Shown here in pieces: positions 14,993-24,392 of a DNA stretch of 49,075 nucleotides (positions are counted from its first letter, which is position 1; each line of letters starts with the position of its first letter). Location of the stretch: positions 1 through 49,075 of the forward strand of contig JAABTP010000012.1 in NCBI GenBank assembly GCA_011389815.1, in the 5' to 3' direction. The position numbers and the translations under genes are program-made. The notes under the pieces are model-generated. The model worked only from the letters and a program-made list of their open reading frames with translations, ran no database searches and was not told where the DNA came from. This DNA comes from Desulfobulbaceae bacterium (GTDB lineage Bacteria > Desulfobacterota > Desulfobulbia > Desulfobulbales > Desulfobulbaceae).

Positions 14993-17365
14993 TCACCCTT
15001 CCTTGAGTTTCTGCAAGGGTTTGGAAAAATAGTACCCTTGCAAAAAGTCCACCCCAAGAGCTGTTGCGAGTTCAGCAGTGTCTTTATCATAGACAAACTC
15101 AGCAACTGTTTGTACCTCGAGTTTTTTGGCAACCGCAACAATGGTTTCAACAATGGTTTGCGAAATATCATCAGAAGTCAATTTCTTTAAAATAGAACCA
15201 TCAATCTTTAAATAATCGACCTGAAGTTTGAGAAGTCGTTCATAGTTTGAATGACCACTACCAAAATCATCAATGGCTATCTTACAACCCATCTCTTTCA
15301 TTTCTCTAATAAAACAAGCCACTTCGTCGTAATTCTCAAATCCTTCTGTCTCGACGATCTCAAGAATTGCCCGTTGCGCTATAGAGGGATCCTGTAATTT
15401 CATTTTCAAGTGCTTGACAACAGCGAGGTCAAGAATATCCTGGGTCGATAAATTCAGAGAAAAATCCATTGCTGAATCTGCAAAGGCGGCACAGGCACTG
15501 TCAATGACAGCTATTGTTATCTTAGTATAAATTCTTGCTTTTTTAGCTGCATCTAAGAATTGACTAGGTGGAATAACAGTCCCATCCTCATCAATAATCC
15601 GAACTAAACACTCGTACTTATCAATCTCTCCTGTTTTCGAACAGATAATCGGTTGAAAAAAGGTCACAACCCGCCCCTCATGCAAGGCATTTTTGATATC
15701 AACAGCAATGGAATGCCTTTTTTCCAGTTCCAACATGATGTTGCCGCTTTCCTTATTAACAACATACTGTTGTCGATTCTTTTTGGCCTGTTTCAGAGCA
15801 ATATCTGCCTCAAGAAGAGCATTTTTTTCAACATTCCAGGCAATACCACAGGTTACATGAACGGCTATCTCACTCTCGTTAATATAAAAAGGTTTTAGCG
15901 TAATGCAATCTATAAGCTGTTCTACAGTTGCCTCAACTTCTCTTAAGGACCATTGCTCCTTAACCAACAGGACTGTTTGATCACCTGGCAGTTTATAGAG
16001 TTTGCAAGGTTTTCTCTCACATTCCCGCTGAAGGCGACGTACAAACTCAACCAAAATACTATCGCCTGTTTCTATGCCAAAATAATCATTTATATCGGCA
16101 AAGGCATGGATGTCAAAAAGTATAACCGTTGTCAGTTCCTGCTCGCCAAGATCCAGGAGCATTTGATACCGATTAGGAATTCCTGTTAAACTATCTGTTG
16201 TTAACAGGGTTTGCATCTCCCGACGATTTTCAACCAGTTCTGTCACATCAGCTCTGGCAGTAATATACTCAACAATTTCTCCGGTATTATCCAGAATGGG
16301 GCAGACTGTTGTCTGTGCCCAGAAATGATTCCCGTCCTTTTTACGGTTTTTCAGCAATCCTTGCCAGATCTTCTTCGACTGAATATTCTTCCATAAATCA
16401 ATAAAGGCATAATCATCCATTTCTGAATACTGCAAAAATGAATGTGGCCTGCCAACAAGCTCGTCCGATGCATACCCAAAGACCTGGCACATCTTTTCAT
16501 TTACATAGGTGATGTTCCCCTGAAGGTCTCCTTTGGAAACAATCAGGCTTGCATCAAGAACTTTTGAATATTCACTCAATAGATTAACCTGCTCCTGCAA
16601 CGTGCCTGTTTGTTTTTGCACGGTCTCTTCAAGCTGCGCTGTATACTGAATATCCTGTATCTTTAATTTACGGATCAAAAAGAAAATAACCGTTAAAAAA
16701 AGAATGCTGCCTGCAATGGTGACAAGGGTGGTTTTCACAAAAAAGAGGCTAATCAATTCATCTCTAATGTTCGCCTCTTTGGTCTTTATACTAACCACGC
16801 CACGTAACTCTCCTTCCTTATAACCAAGGGCGGTTGAGTATTTCTCTGCCACATGGGGTAACACCTCTTCCCTTGATCCATGACACTGCAGACAGATCTT
16901 CTTTATATAAAAGGGTGATGCGTAAAAATAAAACTGCTCATTTTCAGAAGAAATTTTCTCAAAATATTCCTTCTTATCAGTATTATTTTTAAAAAATCGT
17001 ATAGCCTTCTGCTCAACATCGTCAGCCTTATTATTGAGATTTCTAGGTCTATCAGTCACAGCATTAACAGTGACCTTTCCTCCTGTTACTTCGGCAAACT
17101 TTTCTGAAATTCTGGTAATCGCCATTGTTGGAAGAAGGTACATATTTGCTTCGTCCAAAGAGATATGATTTTCAATAAAGGCTTGCTGATAAACAGAACG
17201 GTATGCTTCAATAAAATTTTTCAGAACCTTGGAATCTTCATAATAAATCTTTGTTTCCAACAAAGAAATATTCCTGTAGTCGTCAACTATCTTCAGTGCG
17301 ATAAAGATACAAAAAAATGTAACAATACAAACAAACAGGCTATTTTCTTTTATCAGCTTTATCAT
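14993..17365 (-). CDS. DUF3365 haem-sensor / PAS / degenerate GGDEF / EAL phosphodiesterase
   Basis: 790-residue membrane sensor expected to degrade cyclic di-GMP. Order: helix (about 8-27), periplasmic DUF3365/Tll0287-like domain with a c-type haem motif CLQCHG (Cys158-Cys161-His162), second helix (about 210-233), short coiled coil, PAS domain (about 265-385), GGDEF domain (about 390-535) and EAL domain (about 550-785). The GGDEF motif is PGDQT, so no cyclase activity is expected. In the EAL domain the signature reads ECL, and the metal and catalytic residues appear kept (SLNLS, EIVETE, IDDFGSG, YLKIDGS, AEFV, QGYYFSKP). Haem in the periplasm suggests redox or gas sensing. The gene follows the frameshifted small gene by only about 20 bases if that gene is read to its likely original end. 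Confidence 0.88.
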   Translation of the reverse strand: MIKLIKENSLFVCIVTFFCIFIALKIVDDYRNISLLETKIYYEDSKVLKNFIEAYRSVYQQAFIENHISLDEANMYLLPTMAITRISEKFAEVTGGKVTVNAVTDRPRNLNNKADDVEQKAIRFFKNNTDKKEYFEKISSENEQFYFYASPFYIKKICLQCHGSREEVLPHVAEKYSTALGYKEGELRGVVSIKTKEANIRDELISLFFVKTTLVTIAGSILFLTVIFFLIRKLKIQDIQYTAQLEETVQKQTGTLQEQVNLLSEYSKVLDASLIVSKGDLQGNITYVNEKMCQVFGYASDELVGRPHSFLQYSEMDDYAFIDLWKNIQSKKIWQGLLKNRKKDGNHFWAQTTVCPILDNTGEIVEYITARADVTELVENRREMQTLLTTDSLTGIPNRYQMLLDLGEQELTTVILFDIHAFADINDYFGIETGDSILVEFVRRLQRECERKPCKLYKLPGDQTVLLVKEQWSLREVEATVEQLIDCITLKPFYINESEIAVHVTCGIAWNVEKNALLEADIALKQAKKNRQQYVVNKESGNIMLELEKRHSIAVDIKNALHEGRVVTFFQPIICSKTGEIDKYECLVRIIDEDGTVIPPSQFLDAAKKARIYTKITIAVIDSACAAFADSAMDFSLNLSTQDILDLAVVKHLKMKLQDPSIAQRAILEIVETEGFENYDEVACFIREMKEMGCKIAIDDFGSGHSNYERLLKLQVDYLKIDGSILKKLTSDDISQTIVETIVAVAKKLEVQTVAEFVYDKDTAELATALGVDFLQGYYFSKPLQKLKEG

Positions 17366-17473
17366 TTTCAGTTTGTTGAGTATATCTATTCTCTTTCTGT
17401 ATTTTTACCTAAGATATCGTTATTCAAGAATTCACGCGTAGGCAATTCATCTTTAAAGGCTGTAACAAGACTA

Positions 17474-17887
17474 TCAGGAAATTTCCCCTGGGTACCAAAG
17501 CGTAATTGTCGAGTAGCCGTCTTTATATGCTGTAGCAGAAATCTTACTGCGTGCAGCCTGAATATCTGCTAAGGAATCAAGCAGCGATTTAATTTCCTGA
17601 TACATTTCTTCTTTAAACCGCTCAGTATCCCGATCATGAGCGATTGTATTCACATCGCTCTTTATCCATTTCCCCATACTGTTAACCGCTGGTAAGGAAA
17701 GGGTGTCATCTGGATAATAGAGAACTGCACGGGCTGCTCCTCCAATAACATTTGTCATAACGACTTTTGCATATTCAGCTCTCAGACCTAAATCTTCCAA
17801 TTTTTCTTTGACCAGAAGTTCCATTTCTGTCACTCCTTCCCTTCCAGAATTCGTTGATTCGAATGCTTCATAGCTCCAGCTCGTCAT
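17474..17887 (-). CDS. unknown protein, apparently shortened by a frameshift
   Basis: I do not recognise this protein. As read, 137 residues start at ATG 17887, chosen for GGAG five bases upstream. Starts further upstream, up to 17968, have no ribosome site. The chain is charged and mixed alpha/beta (EMELLVKEKLEDLGLRAEY, VVMTNVIGGAARAVLYYPDD, FKEEMYQEIKSLLDSLADIQ). It stops after TLWYPGEIS, but the neighbouring frame stays open and protein-like to a TAG at 17386-17388 (KFPDSLVTAFKDELPTREFL...). Removing one C from CCCC at 17485-17488 joins both frames into about 167 residues. The joined end would lie 20 bases before the EAL gene, as in an operon. It may be a sequencing error, a real mutation or a recoding site. 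Confidence 0.55.
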   Translation of the reverse strand: MTSWSYEAFESTNSGREGVTEMELLVKEKLEDLGLRAEYAKVVMTNVIGGAARAVLYYPDDTLSLPAVNSMGKWIKSDVNTIAHDRDTERFKEEMYQEIKSLLDSLADIQAARSKISATAYKDGYSTITLWYPGEIS

Positions 17888-17995
17888 CATTACTCCGCTT
17901 TTTGATATAAGATATTTAGAAAGATACCGTAGGGACAAAGCTTTGTATTTGCCCTTTGTTACTGCCATAATTATTATTGAAAAAAAAATAGGGTT

Positions 17996-20611
17996 TCACT
18001 GCTCGTTAACGAGGTTACTCAGAGTTGTATAGTCTGTCTTCCCAGTCCCAAGAAGAGGTATTTCGTCAACCTGGCGAACAGTGCGAATATTATGCAACGG
18101 AGACAAACCTGCCTCACGAAGTGCCTGATTAGCCTCCTGCCTGTCTGTATCCAACACCGTGAGCAAGACCAATTCAGGGTGCTGTTCATCGTCAGTAGCA
18201 GCCACAGCTAGAACCGGTCCTTCATCGGTGGGATAATGAGCCTCAAGAACCTGTTCAATTGCAGGCAGGGAAATCATTTCACCACCCATTTTGACAAATC
18301 GCTTCAAACGCCCGGCAAAGACCAGCACCCCATCCCGTTCAAACATCAAATCTCCAGTATCATACCAAGATTTTCCAGCAAAGTCGACAAAGGGAGTGGG
18401 TGAATCACCAATATATCCAGAAAAAACATTAGGCCCTCGCACTAAAAGACGACCATTCTTTCCTGGCGAAACAGGTTGATTATCTTCTGGATCAAGCAAA
18501 ACGTATTCCATTGACGCCAATATCCTGCCAATAGTCCCAAGTTGGGGAGCATCTGGAGAATTGACCGTGATAACAGGAGAACACTCTGTCACACCATAGC
18601 CTTCGCAAAGCACTGTCTGTGGACAGAATTCCCGAAGAAGAGCAAAAACATGCTCTGGACATTTCTCAGCCCCAGAAAAAACCAAACGCAACGAATGGAG
18701 AAGATCTGGTTTCCCGGCTCGGAGAATCCCGTGCAAAAAGGTTGGAGTGCTGATCAACGTCGTAACACCGTAGGCCCCGATCATCCGGGCAAGCTGGCTT
18801 CCTTCGGTGGGATTGGGCCAATATACTGTACGCAATCCAGTGCAAAGGGGAAGAATAATCGTACCTGCCAAGCCAAGGGAATGAAAAACCGGCAAAATAC
18901 CTAACAGGCGGTCATGGGAGGATAACGATAATATCTGGGAAAAATCCCGGGCATTGGCTAAAAAATTGGCATGGGTCAGGGGAACAGCTTTAGGCCGGGC
19001 TTCCGAACCAGAAGTAAAGAGAATCGCAGCATTTTTCGCAATCTCTGCCCGATATAATTTCCTCCACAACAGCCTGCTTTTAAGCAAGGCCATAATTTTT
19101 CGACCCGCATGTATCCGGGCCGCAATTTCTTCAAGATACAACCAAGTGACACCGATAGCATCCAGTGCAATTCCACGCTGTTCCAGTTGGCTGGTCAGGG
19201 CCTTGGCAGTAATAACCTGCTTAACGCCCACTGCCTGCAAAGAATACTGGATATTACTGATCCCGCTGGTCCAGTTGACCATTACAGGTTCTTTGCCGCT
19301 GAACATCACAACCAGCCAGCTCACAACCGCACTCACAGAGGCTGGCATCATGATACCAACTCTTTTATCGGGAATATTTTCAAGCTCCGGTAACAACGCA
19401 TATACTCCCATAATCAGCTGTCGCCAGGTTTTATCGCCGCTGAGCTGATCAGAGAGAATAACCTGATCTGGATGCTGACAGGCCTGGGCAAGAAAAAGCA
19501 CAGCAATATTTTCTCCCGCAGGAAAACCTAATTCTCGTTTATCAACCTGGGTAAACCATTTCGAAGAAACCGGCTTGAGTGGTACCCCAGATAACACCGG
19601 CATAATGCCACCAGCAGCAAGAATACAGTCCGAGACTGTTTGCAGTACCTCCAGATTTTCCGTTGCCACGCCAAATTCCTGATGCAGCCAGGAACCAAAC
19701 TCTGCCAAAACCAGGCTGTCCATCCCCAGATCCGCAGCCAGTTTATCACTCTCTTCCACCTTGTCCACACCAGAAAGCTCTGTCAAACGTGCAAGAACAA
19801 GGCTTCGAATACTTTCCGGGATACTGGCCGTGTCTTGGGCGGCAAACACTGGACGGGGATCATCATGATAAATAGGTTGCGATCCCTGCCACCAGTACGA
19901 AGGTATTTCTGTATTCCTGTCCGGTTCAACATTATAAAACGCTTCAAGATACTGGTTTATTGCTTGCTTATCCCCACCTCTTGGAAAATCATCTGGCTCA
20001 ACAATTTCAAGATGCACCGGCCTCCGTGGCATAAACAGGATGCCATTGGCCAGTACCCTGAGAAATAATTTACCCACCTCTCCAAAGAGTACAGGAAGTC
20101 CTCTGGCCCGACTAAAACGACTCCCCCAGAGCCCACCCATACGTATAAGGACAATCCGTGCTTCTGGAACTCCATGGGTAACAGAAACAGCACCGCTATT
20201 GGCACCGATAGCTTCCAGTTTTCCTCGGGAAATGCGCCCTGACGGGTACATAAGAACGTTTTCACCACGCTTAAGACTTGCAACAATCTCTTCAATCCCG
20301 GCAAAGACCTGCTCTTTTGCATCCCGGCCGCTCATATTGAGATCCGGAATAAAAATAGCATTAACCATCTCCATAAAATATTTCGCCACAGGATGATCAG
20401 ACTGTTTTTCATCAACCAATGGTCGCGGTGTAAAACGAGAGTACAGCAGGCTCATGACAATAACCGGGTCAATCAATGCCTGATGGTTGGAAAAAAATAA
20501 AAAAGGACGATTATCTTCGCTCTCTTGCTGAAGTTCCTTCAGCCCGGTGACGGTAAGACGGTAGCGAAGACGAAGGAGAGCTGACAGAGAAAAACTGATC
20601 AATTTTTTCAT
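17996..20611 (-). CDS. PlsC acyltransferase - acyl carrier protein - AMP-dependent acyl ligase fusion (Aas-like)
   Basis: 871-residue three-part enzyme probably acting at the inner membrane in lysophospholipid re-acylation or phospholipid acyl exchange. The N-terminal PlsC acyltransferase (about 1-230) has NHQALID with the catalytic His43 and Asp48, and YPSGR in place of FPEGTR. A central acyl carrier domain (about 265-335) has DLGMDSL, where Ser299 would carry phosphopantetheine. The C-terminal adenylate-forming ligase (about 365-870) has LFTSGSEARPKAVPLTH, the EGYGVTECSP motif, YDTGDL and a final lysine region GTGKTDY. Escherichia coli Aas has the first and last parts but borrows free ACP. 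Here the carrier is built in between them. The next genes downstream are the unknown frameshifted gene and the EAL protein. Confidence 0.85.
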   Translation of the reverse strand: MKKLISFSLSALLRLRYRLTVTGLKELQQESEDNRPFLFFSNHQALIDPVIVMSLLYSRFTPRPLVDEKQSDHPVAKYFMEMVNAIFIPDLNMSGRDAKEQVFAGIEEIVASLKRGENVLMYPSGRISRGKLEAIGANSGAVSVTHGVPEARIVLIRMGGLWGSRFSRARGLPVLFGEVGKLFLRVLANGILFMPRRPVHLEIVEPDDFPRGGDKQAINQYLEAFYNVEPDRNTEIPSYWWQGSQPIYHDDPRPVFAAQDTASIPESIRSLVLARLTELSGVDKVEESDKLAADLGMDSLVLAEFGSWLHQEFGVATENLEVLQTVSDCILAAGGIMPVLSGVPLKPVSSKWFTQVDKRELGFPAGENIAVLFLAQACQHPDQVILSDQLSGDKTWRQLIMGVYALLPELENIPDKRVGIMMPASVSAVVSWLVVMFSGKEPVMVNWTSGISNIQYSLQAVGVKQVITAKALTSQLEQRGIALDAIGVTWLYLEEIAARIHAGRKIMALLKSRLLWRKLYRAEIAKNAAILFTSGSEARPKAVPLTHANFLANARDFSQILSLSSHDRLLGILPVFHSLGLAGTIILPLCTGLRTVYWPNPTEGSQLARMIGAYGVTTLISTPTFLHGILRAGKPDLLHSLRLVFSGAEKCPEHVFALLREFCPQTVLCEGYGVTECSPVITVNSPDAPQLGTIGRILASMEYVLLDPEDNQPVSPGKNGRLLVRGPNVFSGYIGDSPTPFVDFAGKSWYDTGDLMFERDGVLVFAGRLKRFVKMGGEMISLPAIEQVLEAHYPTDEGPVLAVAATDDEQHPELVLLTVLDTDRQEANQALREAGLSPLHNIRTVRQVDEIPLLGTGKTDYTTLSNLVNEQ

Positions 20612-20848
20612 AACAGAACACCTTGAATTTTACACAAAAAATACCAGTTAGCCTATTGATTCGTCATTCATATGCATTATTTATGTATGTATATTCTCTC
20701 CAGGAAAAGGATAAAATGGACAGTCAGGGTAACCAATTGTAAATCAGGTAAAAATAATCAGCGCATCATTATGTTATTGAAAACAGAACTTACCCCCTGT
20801 AACTGTTCGATATACTCTGAAAAACACGTTCCCCCACAAAACAGAGGG

Positions 20849-20864
20849 GCAGGATGAATCCTGC
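20849..20864 (-). terminator. compact hairpin after exonuclease I gene
   Basis: GCAGGAT/ATCCTGC separated by two bases, 15 bases past the sbcB stop on the minus strand. It is followed on that strand by CCCTCTGTTTTG and by a second weak CCCC/GGGG pairing (20831-20849). No long T run is present, so this is a tentative terminator. Confidence 0.4.
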
Positions 20865-20878
20865 GAAACGTACAAGGC

Positions 20879-22297
20879 TCACTGCACCCACTCCACCAGC
20901 TTTTTCAACAGATCCTGCCTGTTCTCTGGTATTCCATGTTGCGCCATTCCTTCCAAGATATCCTGATATTTCTGCAAGGTGAGCTGATTACCAAATTCAC
21001 CAGCAAGAAGACGAGCTTCGCAGAATTGCCGCCACAGATCTTTCTCTTTTTCATCCAGGCTTTCAGGCCAATTTCTTGCACGATAACGAAAATATAAAGA
21101 AAGCAAACGCTTATCTTCAAAATCAGGATTCCATTCTGCCAGCTGCTCAGGTGACTTTTGTAAGAGGGCATTACAAATTCTGCGATCATTAGGTGAAATA
21201 AAGCCCTTATAAAGCGCAGTATCAACATCAAAGGCCGCAACATCAGGTGTGCGGCTGTACAGCTCAGCAAGCCGAGTCTCTAAGCTGCTTTCTGCAAGCA
21301 GTAAACGACAATGCTGTTCAATCTGCTGCCAATTAATCTGCCATTGCTCAGCCAGCTCTGGACTCAGGGTATTGATTGGAGCTAAGGCCGGTGATTTATT
21401 CAAATGCACTCCTTTCAGGCCAATTCTTTGAACCCCTTCAGGTAAATCCTTTGCACGGGTATACAGGTTTGCCTCCATCTCATCCACTGTCATCCCCAAA
21501 AATTCTTGTGGATCTTGACGGAGATCATAAACAATCAGTTCATTCTTATTGCGCGGATGTTGGAGCAGCGGCACAACCGGCGCAATACATCCATGCTCAG
21601 CAGGATACATGCCACTGACGTGGAGAATGATTCCATGCTCCCGAAGGTCCAGCATTCGGGCAGCCTCATGTTTACTGCGTAAATTGAAATAATAAGTATA
21701 AAGACGGGGCTTACGCTCTTTGATAAGCCGGGCCAGAGCAATGGTTGCCCGCACATCAGCCAAGGCATCATGGGCACCATAATGCTCTATTCCGTTGGCA
21801 GCGGTCAACGCTTCCAATTTGAAACTGACACGACCATCTTCTTTCTGCGGCCAATGGATATCTTCAGGCCGCAAAGCATACGCCATGCGCACCAGATCAA
21901 TAATATCCCAACGACTATTACCGTTCTGCCATTCACGGGCATAGGGATCAATAAAATTCCGATAAAAACCAAAACGCGTCACTTCATCATCAAAACGAAT
22001 GGAATTGTACCCTACCCCACAGGTTCCGGGTTGAGAAAAAACCACATTGATTTTTCTAAAAAAACTTGCTTCATTCAGGCCTTTTGCTGCTGCCTTCTGA
22101 GGAGAAATGCCAGTCAACATTACTGCTTCAGGATGGGGAAGAAAATCATCAGCAGGACGACAGTACAGTGTAATCGGTTCTCCCACCTCTTCCAACTCAG
22201 TATCTGTTCGCAGAGCTGCGAACTGGGCAGGCCGATCCTGGCGGGGATCAGCCCCCCAGGTCTCGTAATCATGCCATAATAAGGTTATATCAGACAT
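20879..22297 (-). CDS. sbcB: exodeoxyribonuclease I
   Basis: Processive 3'-to-5' single-strand DNA exonuclease used in mismatch repair and recombination. 472 residues, almost the same length as the Escherichia coli enzyme. The N-terminal DEDDh exonuclease domain begins LLWHDYETWGADP with metal ligands Asp10 and Glu12. It continues with RPAQFAALRTD, YNSIRFDDEVTRF and ENGIEHYGAHDALADVRATIALARL (DEDDh Asp/His pair; the first letters shown loosely from AANGIEHYGAHDALADV). The C-terminal half carries RARNWPESL and the SH3-like and helical region typical of ExoI. It sits singly between the MltD-like gene and the acyltransferase fusion, with gaps of over 200 bases on both sides. Confidence 0.93.
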   Translation of the reverse strand: MSDITLLWHDYETWGADPRQDRPAQFAALRTDTELEEVGEPITLYCRPADDFLPHPEAVMLTGISPQKAAAKGLNEASFFRKINVVFSQPGTCGVGYNSIRFDDEVTRFGFYRNFIDPYAREWQNGNSRWDIIDLVRMAYALRPEDIHWPQKEDGRVSFKLEALTAANGIEHYGAHDALADVRATIALARLIKERKPRLYTYYFNLRSKHEAARMLDLREHGIILHVSGMYPAEHGCIAPVVPLLQHPRNKNELIVYDLRQDPQEFLGMTVDEMEANLYTRAKDLPEGVQRIGLKGVHLNKSPALAPINTLSPELAEQWQINWQQIEQHCRLLLAESSLETRLAELYSRTPDVAAFDVDTALYKGFISPNDRRICNALLQKSPEQLAEWNPDFEDKRLLSLYFRYRARNWPESLDEKEKDLWRQFCEARLLAGEFGNQLTLQKYQDILEGMAQHGIPENRQDLLKKLVEWVQ

Positions 22298-22320
22298 ATC
22301 TCATTAATTTAAATTCACCC

Positions 22321-22503
22321 TCACAACATACCAATGCCTATTGTTAGGCCACCAACAACAACCAGCATGATATCCAGCCATCTATAACAAAAAATAACAA
22401 AAAACAAGCCTTTCAAAGAAAGAACCACCAGGCAAACTGTTAATACCATCCCAAGCAAAAAAAAGCCCGATCCAACAGTGAACCTTACGCCAGTTTCTTC
22501 TAC
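22321..22503 (-). other. possible small membrane protein frame without a normal start
   Basis: On the minus strand an open frame of 60 codons ends at 22321 and encodes two hydrophobic helices (GFFLLGMVLTVCLVVLSLKG and MLVVVGGLTIGIG) separated by FCYRWLD. It looks like a genuine two-helix membrane protein. The frame is closed by TGA just upstream. The first usable start codons are TTG near 22458 or ATG near 22449, inside helix one. One base fewer in the stretch after ATGAGT (about 22500-22507) would give a start MSEETGVRF. It is therefore either a non-standard start, a broken gene or chance. Confidence 0.3.
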
Positions 22504-22514
22504 TCATTCATAAT

Positions 22515-24392
22515 TTAACTCTTCTTAATAACCAATTTTTTTCCAGGATGAAGCAAATTATTATCCAGTTGATTCCATCGTTTAATATCCTGGGTGGAAA
22601 CCTGATGTTTCCGGGCAATGGACCACAGGGAATCGCCATCACGGACTTTATAATAGCTAATAATCATGCCCTTTTCTTTTGTACCTTGCTTACCTGTCCT
22701 GACATCGGCTTTTACATTGGGGTACAAAGCAAGTTTGCGACCAGCCCGAATTCGCCGGGCATCAGCAATATTATTCCATTGCATAATCATATTGACCGAA
22801 ACATTATACCGTTTTCCTACCCTGGATAAGGTTTCCCCCCTGCGGAGGCTATGGACAACCTTAATTTTCTCATCAGCAAGAATCTGTTGAAGATTTGCAG
22901 CAATTCGAGTGCTGGTTCCTGCTGGCACCCGAAGAGAATAGGTACCCTTGACCCGAGGTATCTTGTTTTTGAGCAGCTCTGTATTCAATTGTCGAACTTT
23001 TTCAACCGAATATCCCCCAGCTGCTGCAATCGCTGATAACGGCGTCCCGGGCGGTACATCAACAGTCTCATACTGCACGTCTTTAGCACGAACAGGCTGA
23101 AATCCATATCGTTCTGGTTCATGAGCTATAAGGATAGCAGCAATCAACTTTGGCACATAGCGCTTTGTCTCAAGAGCGAGGTAATCCTTGGCAGCAAGAT
23201 CCCAGAAATTCTTTGCCTTATATTTCTCCAATCCTCGCTGGATTTTCCCCTCTCCTGCATTATAGGCAGCAACAGCAAGTTGCCAATCTCCAAATCGTTT
23301 ATACAAAGCACTCAGGTAGGATACTGCTGCCCTGGTTGCCTTTTCCGGATTCCGGCGTTCATCCACCCAGGAGTCAATACGTAATCCGTAACTCAGAGCA
23401 GTGCTAGGCATAAACTGCCACAATCCAGACGCACGGGCAGGTGAATAGGCAACAGGATTAAAACCCGACTCAATCATGGCAAGATACACCAAGGCCTCTG
23501 GCAACTTCGCCTTTTTCAATTCATCCTCAATCAATGATAAATAAAGAGCTGAACGGTCTAACCAACGTTTAAACGTTATTCGTTGCCGATTTTGAAATTG
23601 ATCCAGATAAAACTCAACCTGCTTATTAATAATAATTGGAAAATCACAAACCAACTTTTTCGAAGATGTTACCTGCTTCGAATCGACAGGGCCCTTTCCT
23701 TTGGCAACAGAAGAGAGAAAATCTCCATCTAAATTAAGTTGAACAGGGGCAAAAGACTTAGGAAGGTCACATTGGATTCCATAGGATGAAAGTATGCCAT
23801 GTTTTCCTTCACCACTATCACTCCAATCTCCTGTTTTTTCCAGCGCAGTTAACTCTTCTTTGAGTTCCTGTTCAGATTGCACAGGGGTATACAATGGTGG
23901 TGGGGCTTGGTCATGTTGCAATATCTCTGTATATTCAGTCCTGGCCAGTGCCTCAGCAACTGATTTCGTCAGGCCTTTGCTTTTACTTTGCGGCTTCGGG
24001 AAATTCTGTAAAAATGGCAGGGATGACGTTTTTTTTCTCACCTGACCAAGCGACGCCCTCTTCTCTTCGGCTGCATAGTCTTTCGTGTCATTTTCTTTCG
24101 TGTCTTGGACATCAGGAGATGCCATAACAGGTATCAGCTCAGAACTATAAACAACAAGGGCCTGACGCATGCCTCCAGCTTCTTCTTCCCTTGTAAGAGT
24201 TTCAGGTACTTTTCGTACTTTTTCTTTTTTCCACGTTGTATTATCTTCTGTAGGTTGTTTATGGTCTGCATGGGAACGGGTGGCAATTTCTTCCTCTTGA
24301 ATATCCTGATGCGAATCAATCTTGTGAAGAGCAGGAGCACAGGCAGCAAAAAAAGGAAGCGAGACAAGGGGAACAATCAAAGATACTTTCAT
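22515..24392 (-). CDS. mltD: MltD-like lytic transglycosylase lipoprotein with LysM repeats
   Basis: Membrane-bound lytic murein transglycosylase that cleaves peptidoglycan glycan strands. 625 residues. The signal ends in a lipobox (PFFAAC, Cys18), so it should be a lipoprotein. Residues 30-240 form a long charged, low-complexity stretch not seen in typical MltD. The catalytic SLT domain (about 275-425) has AMIESGF with catalytic Glu308, SGLWQFMPSTA, AVSYLSALYKRFGDW and VAAYNAGEGKI. C-terminal LysM modules bind peptidoglycan. Two are clear (RRGETLSRVGKRYNVS... and RDGDSLWSIARKHQVS...), preceded by a degenerate one near 455-505. It is divergently oriented to the large penicillin-binding protein gene, 460 bases away, which fits joint cell-wall remodelling. 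Confidence 0.9.
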   Translation of the reverse strand: MKVSLIVPLVSLPFFAACAPALHKIDSHQDIQEEEIATRSHADHKQPTEDNTTWKKEKVRKVPETLTREEEAGGMRQALVVYSSELIPVMASPDVQDTKENDTKDYAAEEKRASLGQVRKKTSSLPFLQNFPKPQSKSKGLTKSVAEALARTEYTEILQHDQAPPPLYTPVQSEQELKEELTALEKTGDWSDSGEGKHGILSSYGIQCDLPKSFAPVQLNLDGDFLSSVAKGKGPVDSKQVTSSKKLVCDFPIIINKQVEFYLDQFQNRQRITFKRWLDRSALYLSLIEDELKKAKLPEALVYLAMIESGFNPVAYSPARASGLWQFMPSTALSYGLRIDSWVDERRNPEKATRAAVSYLSALYKRFGDWQLAVAAYNAGEGKIQRGLEKYKAKNFWDLAAKDYLALETKRYVPKLIAAILIAHEPERYGFQPVRAKDVQYETVDVPPGTPLSAIAAAGGYSVEKVRQLNTELLKNKIPRVKGTYSLRVPAGTSTRIAANLQQILADEKIKVVHSLRRGETLSRVGKRYNVSVNMIMQWNNIADARRIRAGRKLALYPNVKADVRTGKQGTKEKGMIISYYKVRDGDSLWSIARKHQVSTQDIKRWNQLDNNLLHPGKKLVIKKS

